A stretch of 64,000 nucleotides of DNA from Neglectibacter timonensis (GTDB lineage Bacteria > Bacillota > Clostridia > Oscillospirales > Acutalibacteraceae): positions 1,132,758-1,196,757 of the forward strand of contig NZ_LT160640.1 in NCBI RefSeq assembly GCF_900048895.1, written 5' to 3'. A program made the translations under genes and the position numbers. Each line of letters begins with the position of its first letter. Position 1 is the stretch's first letter. A model generated the notes under the pieces. That model saw only the letters and a program-made list of their open reading frames with translations. It made no database searches and had not been told where the DNA came from. Positions 34,702-44,001 of this stretch are shown here, one piece after another.

Positions 34702-35505
34702 TTACTGGTTCAGCCCGTCCCCTGCAGAACGCCCGCCACTGCTCAGCCTCCTGATTTCCTCATACACCTCCGGATTCCCGGCCACTATGGGCTGCTGTTC
34801 CCGGAAAGAGAAACGATACGGCTCCAGGGTCCCAATCCTTCCGCCTGCTTCCTCCAGTATTACGGAGGCTGCCGCGTAGTCCCAGGGAGAAAGCTGTCCC
34901 TCATAAAAGCCGTCGCACCGGCCTGCGGCCACATAGCACAGGTCCAGCGCCGCGGAACCGGAACGCCGGATATCCCCACAGGAGAGGAAAATTTTTTGAA
35001 CCACTGAAAAGGTTTCCGCCGCTTTTCCCCTGTCATAGGGCGAGGTGCCAAATACGATCAGCGCATCCTTCATCGCCGCCTGGGAGACCTGGATCGGCGC
35101 GCCGTTTAAGAACGCGCCTTCTCCCCGGACTGCGGCGAACAGCTCCTCCGTATAGGGGTTATACACCACACCCAGAACGCCTTCCCCATCCTTCACCAGG
35201 CCGATGGAGACGGCGGAATGGCGGTAGCCCCGCATGAAATTAGTGGTGCCGTCAATGGGGTCGATCACCCAGTTATACCCAGGCTCCAGCGCGTTCTGTT
35301 CCTGCTCCTCCGCAAAAAAATGAGCCTCCGGCAAAATTCCCGACAGTTTTCCGATGCAGTACTTCTGAGAGGCAAGATCCGCCTCTGTGACAAAATTTGA
35401 ATGCCCTTCCTTGGTAAATACCTCCGGCTTCTTGATCGCCAGCACCAGTCCGCCAGCCCCTCTCGCCACATCCGCCGTCCTCTGCAGCAGCTCCGTAAAC
35501 TCCAT
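34702..35505 (-). CDS. Inositol monophosphatase family protein
   Basis: This protein of about 267 residues belongs to the Mg2+-dependent inositol monophosphatase/3'-phosphoadenosine phosphatase superfamily. The metal site is visible as Glu in FAEEQE, Asp residues in WVIDPIDGTTNF and Asp in SPWDYAAASVILEEAGG. The open frame starts earlier, but a promoter ends at 35555, so translation must begin at the ATG at 35529 or 35505. The latter follows GGAGCAGGG and matches the family's usual start (MEFTELLQRT). The substrate may be inositol phosphate or another sugar phosphate. Confidence 0.92.
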   Translation of the reverse strand: MEFTELLQRTADVARGAGGLVLAIKKPEVFTKEGHSNFVTEADLASQKYCIGKLSGILPEAHFFAEEQEQNALEPGYNWVIDPIDGTTNFMRGYRHSAVSIGLVKDGEGVLGVVYNPYTEELFAAVRGEGAFLNGAPIQVSQAAMKDALIVFGTSPYDRGKAAETFSVVQKIFLSCGDIRRSGSAALDLCYVAAGRCDGFYEGQLSPWDYAAASVILEEAGGRIGTLEPYRFSFREQQPIVAGNPEVYEEIRRLSSGGRSAGDGLNQ

Positions 35506-35554
35506 GCCCTGCTCCACGTCCTTCCTCATAACTTCTAACCAGATGTTGTTTTTT

Positions 35555-35583
35555 ATCATACTCCAGAAATTCGCTTTCCGCAA
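35555..35583 (-). promoter_or_regulatory. Sigma-A promoter of the inositol-phosphatase-family gene
   Basis: TTGCGG (35578-35583) and TATGAT (35555-35560) are separated by 17 bases on the minus strand. The position rules out translation starts upstream of about 35550. Confidence 0.7.
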
Positions 35584-35613
35584 GTGAAATACCGGTTAAA
35601 TCAGTACCTGCAC

Positions 35614-35652
35614 AAAAAACGAAAGGACCGCCCTGGAGGGACAGCCCTTTCG
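35614..35652 (-). terminator. Terminator downstream of the GNAT gene
   Basis: The stem CGAAAGG/CCTTTCG (35620-35626 with 35646-35652) with an inner CCCT/AGGG pair is followed on the minus strand by six T. Confidence 0.75.
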
Positions 35653-35676
35653 AAAAAGAGGAGGTAAGAGGAAGTT

Positions 35677-35742
35677 ATGAAAAAGAAGTTTAGTCGTTTC
35701 CGACTGTCTACAGTCTACTCTGCCTCTGTGAAAATTTCCTGA
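35677..35742 (+). CDS. Possible 21-residue peptide with strong ribosome site
   Basis: A short plus-strand frame encodes MKKKFSRFRLSTVYSASVKIS, a basic peptide. It is preceded by GAGGAGG and again by GAGGAAG close to the ATG, which is unusually good for a chance frame. No clear promoter was found, and it lies opposite the leader of a terminator. It may be a real small protein or a chance ribosome-site-like stretch. Confidence 0.35.
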   Translation: MKKKFSRFRLSTVYSASVKIS

Positions 35743-35758
35743 ACAAGCTATGACATTT

Positions 35759-36043
35759 TCAAGAATTTTGAAAAGAGGAAAGCAAGTCGGAATATTCCGG
35801 ATGCTTTTCGAACCATTTCACCGCATAAGAACAGATGGGAACCGCCTTTTTCCCCTCTTTCCGCAGCCTTTGAGAAACCTCTTCCAGAAGCTTTCCCGCC
35901 ACACCCTGTCCCCGCAGGGATTCATCTACAAAGGTGTGGTTGATTTGAGCGATTCCGTCTTTCTCGGGAAACGTGACCTCGGCCAGTAATTTCCCATCCT
36001 CCCCTACCGCATAAATGCGGCCTGTCTCCTGAACCCATTCCAT
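35759..36043 (-). CDS. Small GNAT N-acetyltransferase (YjdJ/Gcn5-related type)
   Basis: The 94-residue single-domain protein matches the short GNAT-like family with the acetyl-CoA loop SLRGQGVAGKLLEEV and the C-terminal CSYAVKWFEKHPEYSDLL. The family acetylates unknown amines; human relatives are NATD1-like. The open frame reaches further upstream but only the 94-residue form fits the family, so the ATG at 36043 is chosen despite a weak ribosome site. Confidence 0.85.
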   Translation of the reverse strand: MEWVQETGRIYAVGEDGKLLAEVTFPEKDGIAQINHTFVDESLRGQGVAGKLLEEVSQRLRKEGKKAVPICSYAVKWFEKHPEYSDLLSSFQNS

Positions 36044-36104
36044 CTGCCTGCACCGCCTTTTTCTTTTTATTTTACCCGAAATCAAAGGAAAAAGGAAGAG
36101 GCCC

Positions 36105-37412
36105 TCAGGAAAGTTCTTCTGCTGCCTGTACGGAAATTTTTCCGCTCCGCTCCTCCGGACCTGCAGCCTGCTCCCGTTTGCGCAGCAGCGCCAAAACCAG
36201 CAGCAGGGCCACGTTGACCGCCCCAAGGACTGCGCAGCCGCCAATCGCAATTCCATATCCGCCGAAAAAGTCATAGAGATAGCCGATCACGCTCAGGCCC
36301 AGCGCACCTCCGCAGCTGGTGAACACCGCCACAACGCCGTATACCGCATCATAACGCTCCGGCCCGAAGACAAAGCGAACCACCAGAGGCACCCCCACTG
36401 CAGCCACGGAATAGATTGTCCCATAGAAAAACGCGCAGACAAGAGGCAGCAGTGAGCCCCTTACCGGAAGCAGAGAAAGCGCAAGAAGAGCCCCGCAGTT
36501 GATTAAGGTCATAAGAGAACAGGAGCGAAACGGCCCAATGGCGTCGCTGAGCACCCCCAAAATCAGTTTGGACACGATGTTTCCCACCATAGAGGCCGAC
36601 ACCATAAGCGCCCCCACCGCCGCGCCGATGCCTGCATGCTCCGCATACCCGGGAAAATGCTGGCCCAAACCAGTGATACATGCACACAGCAGGGCAAACA
36701 GGATGGAGATGGGAAAAGCAGGAGACAAAAATCCGCTTTTGCCGGCGTTTTTCTTTTCCGACAGTCCGCTTTCAACGGCTTCCTCCTGCACGGACGCCGC
36801 AACCGCGCCATAAGGCAGCAGCCCTTTCCGGGAGGGCTTCAGGCACAGCACAGACAGCGCCCCGGGAAGCGCCAATACGGCGATGAAGGCCGCCATGACC
36901 AGAAAGGCAGTCCTCCACCCAACAGTCAGGAGCAGCTGCTGAAAAATCGGGGTAAACACTGCTCCGCCCAGCCCGCTGCAGCACATGGCGATCCCCACCG
37001 CCATACCGTGCTTCTTCTGAAACCAGTTCCCCAGCACTACCATCAAAGGCGTCAGCCCGTACAGCGCGCAGCCAACGCCGCGCAGGGCACCCAGCACATA
37101 AAACCAGGCGATGTGGTCTGCCAGTGCCATCAGCCCGGTAGACAGGGAGGCCAGCACGATCCCTGCCGCCAAGACCAGCTTCAGGCTGCAGCGGCGCAGC
37201 AGCGCCACCGCCAGAGGGCAGCACAGCCCGGCCGCCAGCTGGGAAATCGTGGCGTGCAGGGCAAAATCCCCTCGCCCCACTCCCAGAGCTTCCGAGACCG
37301 GGGTGTAAAATACTCCCAGGGAATTACAGCAGATACCGATAGAACTGATCGCCAGGCCGCAGCAGGCAGCCAGCACCAGCCAGTGATACTTTTCCTTTAA
37401 GTTGACAGCCAT
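36105..37412 (-). CDS. MFS transporter
   Basis: The 435-residue protein has 12 membrane segments in two bundles with a basic central loop (about residues 195-225, KPSRKGLLPYG to SEKKNAGKSG). It resembles the oxalate:formate antiporter/monocarboxylate branch of the major facilitator superfamily (LGNWFQKKHGMAVGIAMCCSGLGGAVF). The substrate is not clear; small carboxylates are likely. GAAAGGAA lies upstream of the ATG. Confidence 0.9.
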   Translation of the reverse strand: MAVNLKEKYHWLVLAACCGLAISSIGICCNSLGVFYTPVSEALGVGRGDFALHATISQLAAGLCCPLAVALLRRCSLKLVLAAGIVLASLSTGLMALADHIAWFYVLGALRGVGCALYGLTPLMVVLGNWFQKKHGMAVGIAMCCSGLGGAVFTPIFQQLLLTVGWRTAFLVMAAFIAVLALPGALSVLCLKPSRKGLLPYGAVAASVQEEAVESGLSEKKNAGKSGFLSPAFPISILFALLCACITGLGQHFPGYAEHAGIGAAVGALMVSASMVGNIVSKLILGVLSDAIGPFRSCSLMTLINCGALLALSLLPVRGSLLPLVCAFFYGTIYSVAAVGVPLVVRFVFGPERYDAVYGVVAVFTSCGGALGLSVIGYLYDFFGGYGIAIGGCAVLGAVNVALLLVLALLRKREQAAGPEERSGKISVQAAEELS

Positions 37413-37583
37413 TCCGTTCTTTCCTTTCTCAGCCCATTTTTCTTTCTTCCAATTATTTCATTTCGGCCTTTCCCCTGTCAACGGCTCTCAGGGCTTTGAA
37501 CGGGATAGCGATAAAACAAATCCGGATTCCGGTATTGCAGGCATAAAAAACGCCCGGCACAAAGTACGGGCAGGATAAGGGTA

Positions 37584-38114
37584 TTAAAAGGATACGCGTC
37601 CTTGATATTCGGCACGGATTATTTCGTCCATTTCTTCCGGCGTCTCTTGACAGCCGCCCGCAAGCCACTTTTTCACAATTGCATTAAAGCCGCTTCTGAA
37701 AAATTCAATGTGGTATTCAATATGCCGATTATCAAAATCCCGCTTTGCCTGGTGAATGTCATAATACTTGAGCTGGAACTGATTATCATACCCAAGCTTA
37801 AAGTAGGTGCGGTAAAACAGTTGATTTTCCTTGATATGGCGAAACAGTTTTAAAAAGTTGTTGCTGTTAAACTTTTGCGTTGTTTCTGCTTCATAAAGTA
37901 AATCTACTTCTTTTTCCAAACCCTCTCTGACTTTGTCTGCAAGCTCATAAATATCTGCATAGTTCGCATAAAAGGTGCTGCGGTTCAATCCGCACTGTTT
38001 GCAGATATCCGAAACGGTTATCTCGTGAAGTTCCTTTTTTTGCAGCAATTCAATAAAAACCCTTTCTATCCGTTCCGTGGATTCCCGCCGCCGCCGATTG
38101 TTTTTGGTGTTCAT
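37584..38114 (-). CDS. TetR/AcrR family regulator
   Basis: The 176-residue protein has an N-terminal helix-turn-helix (about residues 15-60, ITVSDICKQCGLNRSTFYANYADIYEL) and a helical C-domain of the short TetR_C type. It is divergent from three small genes (38243-39598), two encoding membrane proteins, which it probably controls. The 128-base gap holds the promoters but I see no clear palindrome. Confidence 0.9.
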   Translation of the reverse strand: MNTKNNRRRRESTERIERVFIELLQKKELHEITVSDICKQCGLNRSTFYANYADIYELADKVREGLEKEVDLLYEAETTQKFNSNNFLKLFRHIKENQLFYRTYFKLGYDNQFQLKYYDIHQAKRDFDNRHIEYHIEFFRSGFNAIVKKWLAGGCQETPEEMDEIIRAEYQGRVSF

Positions 38115-38242
38115 ACTATCCCTCTTCTATTATTCCAACACATGTGTGCAGATTGATGATTGTTTCCGCTCTCTGCTTCCATTATACTGGATTTACAAAA
38201 AAACAACAACTGTTGCTTTAATAATTCAGGGAGGTATTTCAA

Positions 38243-38614
38243 ATGAAAAAAAGCAGTTTTGTCGCCATGGTATTGGGAACGGTCAGCGGAGTTTTCTTCG
38301 CGCTTGGGATGTGTATGGCGTTGATCGCTGAATGGGGAGCATTTCGGCCGGGAATCGTATTCGGATGTGTGGGGCTTCTCCTTGGGATTGTCACCCTGAT
38401 TGTATGGCGGAAAATGGAGCGTAAAGCGCCCATTCAGTTCTCGGGGAAAACCATCCTTATGGTTATCGTCGGGGTTGCCGGTGCTTTAGCTTTGGGCGTT
38501 GGAATGTGTTTCAGCATGGTTTGGGAAAATATGATTCTGGGAATTGTGATTGGAGTGATTGGTATTGCCGTCCTGCTCTGCTTGATACCCTTGGCAAAAG
38601 GTATTCGGGAATGA
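38243..38614 (+). CDS. Small four-helix membrane protein
   Basis: The 123-residue protein has four hydrophobic segments (about 6-28, 34-53, 70-90, 95-117) and basic loops. I do not recognise a named family. GGGAGG lies upstream of the ATG. It is the first of three genes divergent from a TetR regulator. The role is unknown, perhaps an envelope stress or permeability factor. Confidence 0.8.
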   Translation: MKKSSFVAMVLGTVSGVFFALGMCMALIAEWGAFRPGIVFGCVGLLLGIVTLIVWRKMERKAPIQFSGKTILMVIVGVAGALALGVGMCFSMVWENMILGIVIGVIGIAVLLCLIPLAKGIRE

Positions 38615-38723
38615 GTCATGATATCTTTTCTGTCTCTGGCACAGGGACCATTTCAGTTGAATTGTTCCGCATAAAAAACGGCGGCCGATCCATACCGCGC
38701 CCTTTCATAATCGGGTTTAACCA

Positions 38724-39401
38724 ATGGGAATAAAGCAAAGAGCTTTGGATAAATTGGAAACCTCAAAAATCGCAAAACGTTTTGTGCGGGAATCGCGATA
38801 CAGAATTGTAGCAACCGCGGCTTTGAGCTTCTCCGCCAATTTGCTGTATGCACTCTATCATGGTGCGCTCGGCATGGCCAATCAGTCGCTCTGGTTTATT
38901 TCTATGTGCGCCTACTATACCATTTTAAGCGCCATGCGCTTTTCAGCCGTTTTATGCGGACGGAAAAGTAACTCTGCCGCTCCTGTTGACACAGAATATT
39001 TCGTAATGAAGCTGTCCGGCATACTGCTTGCTGTGTTGAGTTTTGTTTTAACAGGCGCCATTTACCTGAGTTGGGCAGAAAATATCGTGACAGAACATGA
39101 TTCCGTGATGATGATTACCATTGCCGCCTACACGTTCTACAAAATCACAATGGCAATCATCCGGGCAGTGAAGCAGAGGAAAAATTCCTCGCCATTGCTT
39201 GCAACGATTCGCAGGATCGGCTATGCGGATGCAGCTGTGTCTGTTTTAATCCTGCAGCGCTCTATGCTTGCTTCTTTTGGAAACATAAATGATTTCAGCG
39301 CACGTACGATGAATATTTTAATCGGGGCTGCTGTCTGCCTATTTGTATGGATGCTTGGCGTGACAAGCACAAGGAAAGGAATAAAAAAGAAAGGTGTGTA
39401 A
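38724..39401 (+). CDS. Membrane protein of unknown function
   Basis: The 225-residue protein has about five or six hydrophobic segments and a basic N-terminus (MGIKQRALDKLETSKIAKRF). No enzyme motif is visible. The ATG lacks a good ribosome site, so the start is uncertain. Its stop codon overlaps the ATG of the next gene, which indicates translational coupling. Confidence 0.78.
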   Translation: MGIKQRALDKLETSKIAKRFVRESRYRIVATAALSFSANLLYALYHGALGMANQSLWFISMCAYYTILSAMRFSAVLCGRKSNSAAPVDTEYFVMKLSGILLAVLSFVLTGAIYLSWAENIVTEHDSVMMITIAAYTFYKITMAIIRAVKQRKNSSPLLATIRRIGYADAAVSVLILQRSMLASFGNINDFSARTMNILIGAAVCLFVWMLGVTSTRKGIKKKGV

Positions 39402-39598
39402 TGATGGCAAACTCTAAAATGGTAAGGGCAAATGAAAAGATTGCCGGGAAAATCGTCGGAACATTTGGAAAAATAGAGAAAAGCGTTGTTGGAGGTTATA
39501 CCAAAATAGAGGACGCTTTTGTTGACCGTTACCTTGCCAAAGACGGTGAAACCATTGAAGAAGCGAAGAAAAGACTGCGAAAGGACAAGGAACTATAA
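39401..39598 (+). CDS. Small Lys-rich cytoplasmic protein, 65 aa
   Basis: The 65-residue protein has internally similar short blocks (KIAGKIVGTFGKIEK, SVVGGYTKIEDAFVDRYL) and ends in a helix EEAKKRLRKDKEL. I recall similar proteins next to TetR genes in clostridia but know no function. AAGGTG precedes tandem ATGs at 39401 and 39404. It is coupled to the membrane protein gene upstream. Confidence 0.72.
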   Translation: MMANSKMVRANEKIAGKIVGTFGKIEKSVVGGYTKIEDAFVDRYLAKDGETIEEAKKRLRKDKEL

Positions 39599-39693
39599 AG
39601 GCCATTATGCTGTAAATCTGGTATACCGCCTTCGACATCCAGCACGAACAGCAACTTTGAAGATATCAGATAGAGATAACCCACAGCTAACGT

Positions 39694-39729
39694 AAACACG
39701 GCGCCCCTTTTGCAGGGGACTCCGTGTTT
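39694..39729 (+). terminator. Terminator after the small-gene cluster
   Basis: The outer stem AAACACGG/CCGTGTTT (39694-39701 with 39722-39729) encloses CCCC/GGGG. It lies about 95 bases past the 65-residue gene. The T run is short, so efficiency is uncertain. Confidence 0.6.
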
Positions 39730-39836
39730 GTATCTGTCTGCCAAAAATGCGTCCGACAACGAGGCTGGAAAGCCGGGTAGCCAGACCTTTTTTCACAGCC
39801 TTGTCATGCCTTCGCGAAACCGGAGGCCCTCCTTTG

Positions 39837-41801
39837 TCATAACCCTGTTCGTATCTCCGGAAAAAACACCCGCATTTCTCCCTCTTCCCGGTTGGCCCAG
39901 GTATAATAGGGGACCAGCTTCAGCTGCATCTTCTCCCAGGCGGGCGGCCCGGCACGGTATAGAGGGCCTTCCTGCAGCATTGCCCGCCTCGCCTCCGCCG
40001 TCACGGTGTAAACGCCGCCCAGCAGGTCTTCTTCCCAGTGCTCCTCCAGTACAGAGGAATCCGGCAGGAGGATCCTCGACAGCAGCTCCCCATTGTCCGC
40101 CTGCTCTGCACAGTACAGAAGCGGACCGCGCATAACGGCCGTCTGATGGGCAAGGTGGTAAGCCCGGGGATCCGCATAGACCCTGTGGCAGGGCATTTCC
40201 AGTTCCAGAACCGCGCAGTCTCCCGGCTGCCAGCTGCGTTCCAGCGCTGCGAAGCCCTTTTCTGCTGCGGCGGGCGTCCTTTCTCCGTTTAACAGGAGCC
40301 TCCATTCCCGGCACCAGGCTGGAATCCGCAGCCGCAGCGTGAACCGGGCGGAATCCAGCACAGTGATCCGAATCCTTCCCTCCCGGGGATATTCCGTTAC
40401 CATTTCCATGCGTACCGGCCCGGAATCCAGCGGCAGCGTACAGCGCAGGCCCGTATACAGATTCACCCAGGCTTCCTGCCTGCCGGAAAGGACGGCAAAT
40501 CGTCCCAGCTCTCCCAGAAGCCGCGCCACATTGGGCGGGCAGCAGGGGCAGTCGTCCCACTCATAGCGCCTAGCCTGAATGTGGATTTTATCGTAGCGGT
40601 AAAGGGAATGAGGCCAGACCTCCAACGGGTTGCAGTAAAAATAATGCCGGCCATCCAGAGAAGTTCCCGCCAGTACCGTGTTGTACAGCGACAGCTCCAT
40701 CTGGTCGCCGTAAGCGCCGTCCGGCTCCAGGCGCATCATCCTGTGGCCGAACAGGAAAAGGCCGATGGCGGCGCAGGTCTCATTGTAGGAGTAGTCCGGC
40801 GGCAGGTCGTAAGCCCTGCCGATGCCTTCCCAGAACCCATCCTGTCCGATAGAACCGTTGAGCGCTACATTTCCCTGTTCAAAGCCTTGCCACAGGCTGC
40901 GGCAGGCCTCCATAAGCTCCTCATCGCCCGTCTCCATTGCCAGGTCCGCCATGCCGCAGTAAAAATAGGTTGCCCGCACGGCGTGCCCGGTGGGCTTCCG
41001 AAGCTGCCTGGCGGGAAGATGGGCCTGAAAATACTCGTAATTTCCCCAATAGGGACGGTGTCGGTCTGCCCAGCGGGAAAGCTCCCCCAGCACGGGCTTT
41101 CCGAATTTTTCCCGGTTCCGCTGCTGCTCCCAATCGAAATAATGGGGATGCTCCGGTCCGGAGCGGCCCCGCTCTTCCACAAAGAAGCGCAGGCACTCCA
41201 GATACTTTTTCTCCCCTGTACAGCCATACAGCCGGTAAAGCGCCAGTTCCACCTCAGGGTGCCCGTCGTAGCCTCGGATTTTTCCCGGTTCCGTTCCGAA
41301 CCACTGGCACAGGCAGTCGCCGATCCCTCTGGCGCAGCGGAGGGCCTGTTCGTTCCCCAGCGCCTCATAGCAGGCAAGCAGCCCCTCCATGTAGTGGCCC
41401 AGAGTGTACATTTCATGGGACATGAGCAGGGAGAGGAACCTGTCCGAAGGGCGGGACGCCTGCATAATGGGATGCAGGTAACCATCCGCGTACTGGGCCT
41501 GTTCCAGCAGTCCGATCAGTTCTTCCAGCTTTCTTTTCAGCGCCGGGTCTTCCCGCAGAAGCAGGGCATAGGCCGTCGCTTCCAGCAGCTTGCCCACATC
41601 CGTGGGCCGTCCCGGCTCCGTGCGTTCCGGCACCCGGTAACCGGCAGCGCGCCGGATCATGTCCAGCGCGCCCCCTTGCTCCAGGATTTCTATCTGGTAA
41701 GGAAGCATTTCCTCCACCAGAAGCTGCTGATATTCCTGCAGCATCCCCCCTGTAAGCGCTGCGGCGCTCAGCGGAAGCTCTTTCAAAACCTCCCTTTTCA
41801 T
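39837..41801 (-). CDS. GH127 family glycosidase (beta-L-arabinofuranosidase-like)
   Basis: The protein of about 654 residues has the (alpha/alpha)6 barrel of the former DUF1680 followed by beta domains. The zinc-thiolate motif is visible as CPCCPPNVARL, in which the first Cys of CCPP corresponds to the catalytic nucleophile known from Bifidobacterium HypBA1. A Glu and further Cys in the barrel would complete the site. The founding enzyme removes beta-L-arabinofuranose from hydroxyproline-linked arabinans; other members act on different pentoses. No signal peptide is present. The ATG at 41801 is preferred over 41810 because AAAGG abuts the latter. Confidence 0.92.
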   Translation of the reverse strand: MKREVLKELPLSAAALTGGMLQEYQQLLVEEMLPYQIEILEQGGALDMIRRAAGYRVPERTEPGRPTDVGKLLEATAYALLLREDPALKRKLEELIGLLEQAQYADGYLHPIMQASRPSDRFLSLLMSHEMYTLGHYMEGLLACYEALGNEQALRCARGIGDCLCQWFGTEPGKIRGYDGHPEVELALYRLYGCTGEKKYLECLRFFVEERGRSGPEHPHYFDWEQQRNREKFGKPVLGELSRWADRHRPYWGNYEYFQAHLPARQLRKPTGHAVRATYFYCGMADLAMETGDEELMEACRSLWQGFEQGNVALNGSIGQDGFWEGIGRAYDLPPDYSYNETCAAIGLFLFGHRMMRLEPDGAYGDQMELSLYNTVLAGTSLDGRHYFYCNPLEVWPHSLYRYDKIHIQARRYEWDDCPCCPPNVARLLGELGRFAVLSGRQEAWVNLYTGLRCTLPLDSGPVRMEMVTEYPREGRIRITVLDSARFTLRLRIPAWCREWRLLLNGERTPAAAEKGFAALERSWQPGDCAVLELEMPCHRVYADPRAYHLAHQTAVMRGPLLYCAEQADNGELLSRILLPDSSVLEEHWEEDLLGGVYTVTAEARRAMLQEGPLYRAGPPAWEKMQLKLVPYYTWANREEGEMRVFFPEIRTGL

Positions 41802-41892
41802 GTTCCTCATCCTTTCCCGTGAAGATATGATATTTTATTGATGATACGGCCGTTCGGCATGCCTCCGGCCGGTCCTCCGCCGGCAGAACAAA

Positions 41893-43902
41893 TCAGATTT
41901 TCCCGATCCACTCGCTGTGGGCGCCGTCCCGCAAAAAGACGGGAATGCTCTCAAGAGGTGCGTTTACCTCCACAGTCTGCCCGCCCGAATAGGAATCCCC
42001 ATTATGAAGGGAGACCCAGCGGGCGCCCTCCGGCAGATACACCTTCCGGCTCACCGCCCCGGGAGAGGTCACCGGAGCCACCAGCAGATCCGGACCGAAG
42101 CAGTACTGATCCTCCGTTTCCCAGCATTTGAGATCCTCCGGGAATTCGTAGAACATGGCCCGCATGACGGGCGTGCCCTTTTCATGGGCTTCCCGCATCA
42201 CCTTGCGGAGATAAGGGCGCATGGTTTCCCGGAAGAAGACGTAACGCTTGAGGATTTCATAAACCGGTTCCCCGAAGCTCCAAATCTCATTGTCCGCGCC
42301 GGTGTGCATGGTGGGGGTCCCGTCCTTCCGGTAAATCATTCTGGCGGGCATCCTGTCGCCATGCAGGCGCATCACCGGACAGAAAGCGCCGAACTGAAAC
42401 CAGCGCACCAGCAATTCCCGGAAGCCTGGGTCCTGTGGGTCGCCGTCGGAAAAACCACCGATATCCGTGGTCCACCAGGGAATTCCAGCCAGGGAAATGT
42501 TAATTCCCGCGCAGATCTGCCGCCGGAAATCGGTCCAGGTGCTGTAAATGTCGCCCGACCAGACCAGAGCGCCATAGCGCTGACTGCCGGCCCAGGCACA
42601 GCGTACCAGGTTGACGATGTTCTCCTGCCCTTCCCGCTGCATGCCCTCGTAGAAGCCCCTGGAATACAGCTGGGGATAGAGGTTGCTCACACGCTGAGCA
42701 GGCCCCAGCTCATACCGGTAGTTGTCAAAATCGAACACCCCGTATTCCGGCTCAGCCTCGTCCAGCCAGAAGATGCGCACGCCTTTGTCATAATAGCTCT
42801 GCTTGCATTTTTGCCAGACATACTCTCTGGCCCGGGGATTTGTGGCGTCGAAAAAGACGCTGTCCTCCGGGAACTGCATGCATACCTGGGCCCCCCGTTC
42901 CACCCGGACCAGCAGGCCAAGCTGGCGCATCTCTTCATAGTTTTCACTGGTCAGGGCGATCTGCGGCCATACGGAAACCATCAGCCGTATCCCCATCTCC
43001 TGCAGTTCCTTCACCATGGCCCGGGGGTCGGGAAAGAACTCCTCCTCAAAGCGGAAATCCCCCATTTTGGGCCAGTGGAAAAAGTCCAGCACAATCACGT
43101 CCAGGGGGATGCCCCGGCGCTTGTACTCCCGGGCCACCTCCAGAAGCTGCTCCTGGTTCCAGTAGCGCAGGCGGCACTGCCAGAAACCCAGGCCGTATTC
43201 CGGCATCATGGGTGCGGTGCCCACCACCGAGGCATAGGCCTCTTCAATCTCCGCGGGGGTATCTCCCGCTGTGATCCAGTAATCCATCTGCTCTGAAGCC
43301 TCTGCCTGCCACTGGGTGAAATTCTTTCCGAACACCGCTTTCCCCACCGCCGGGTTGTGCCAGAGGAACCCATATCCCCGGCTGGAAAGCAGGAAGGGGA
43401 CGCTGGCCTGGGTGTTCCGCTGGGAAAGCTCGACAATGCTGTGCTTCAAATCCAGATATTCCTGCTGGTACTGCCCCATGCCGAACAGCTTCTCGTCGGC
43501 GGGAGCCTCAAAATTCACCTCCAGGCGGTGGTCCCCGCCTGGAAGCGGGGTAAAGCTTCGTACAAATTTCTTCAGCCCGCCGTAGTGATAGGCCTCCTCC
43601 AACAGAAGTTTCCCGGTGTGATTATAAAAATGGATTCTGCAATTGTGGAACCACTCGTCATAGTCCAGCTCCGCACGGAGTTTTCCATTGCTGATAAAGG
43701 CCTTCTGTTCTCCTGCCTCTATCTGCACTTCAGACGGCTCCGGCGGCTCCGGAAGCAGGGCGTAGTGGGAGGGGATCACCTCTCCCTTCATGCGGGACCT
43801 CACCCGCAGGCTGTTCCTCCCCCAGGGCTCCAACACCAGCACCTCGCCGTTGCCCCGCCAGACCAGCCTTCCCTCTTCTTCAAAAAAGCGTTTCTTGCCC
43901 AT
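41893..43902 (-). CDS. GH31 family alpha-glycosidase (alpha-xylosidase/glucosidase type)
   Basis: The 669-residue enzyme has the N-terminal beta sandwich and TIM barrel of GH31. The nucleophile Asp381 is in WLDEAEPEY and the acid/base Asp451 in WSGDIYSTW; WWTTDIGGF follows. The WLDEAEPEY wording is closer to alpha-xylosidases than to alpha-glucosidases, but specificity within the family is hard to call. No signal peptide is present. It lies between two GH127 genes on the same strand, so it probably removes an alpha-linked sugar from the same imported glycan. Confidence 0.93.
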   Translation of the reverse strand: MGKKRFFEEEGRLVWRGNGEVLVLEPWGRNSLRVRSRMKGEVIPSHYALLPEPPEPSEVQIEAGEQKAFISNGKLRAELDYDEWFHNCRIHFYNHTGKLLLEEAYHYGGLKKFVRSFTPLPGGDHRLEVNFEAPADEKLFGMGQYQQEYLDLKHSIVELSQRNTQASVPFLLSSRGYGFLWHNPAVGKAVFGKNFTQWQAEASEQMDYWITAGDTPAEIEEAYASVVGTAPMMPEYGLGFWQCRLRYWNQEQLLEVAREYKRRGIPLDVIVLDFFHWPKMGDFRFEEEFFPDPRAMVKELQEMGIRLMVSVWPQIALTSENYEEMRQLGLLVRVERGAQVCMQFPEDSVFFDATNPRAREYVWQKCKQSYYDKGVRIFWLDEAEPEYGVFDFDNYRYELGPAQRVSNLYPQLYSRGFYEGMQREGQENIVNLVRCAWAGSQRYGALVWSGDIYSTWTDFRRQICAGINISLAGIPWWTTDIGGFSDGDPQDPGFRELLVRWFQFGAFCPVMRLHGDRMPARMIYRKDGTPTMHTGADNEIWSFGEPVYEILKRYVFFRETMRPYLRKVMREAHEKGTPVMRAMFYEFPEDLKCWETEDQYCFGPDLLVAPVTSPGAVSRKVYLPEGARWVSLHNGDSYSGGQTVEVNAPLESIPVFLRDGAHSEWIGKI

Positions 43903-44001
43903 TTTACAGATCTTTCCTTTCCTGCGCCGGCTGTGCTTTGCCGCAGTCCGGCGCTGTGCTTCCTGCTCAGCCTGCGTGCGAAGAGCCAGAGGGAGCCTCC
44001 C

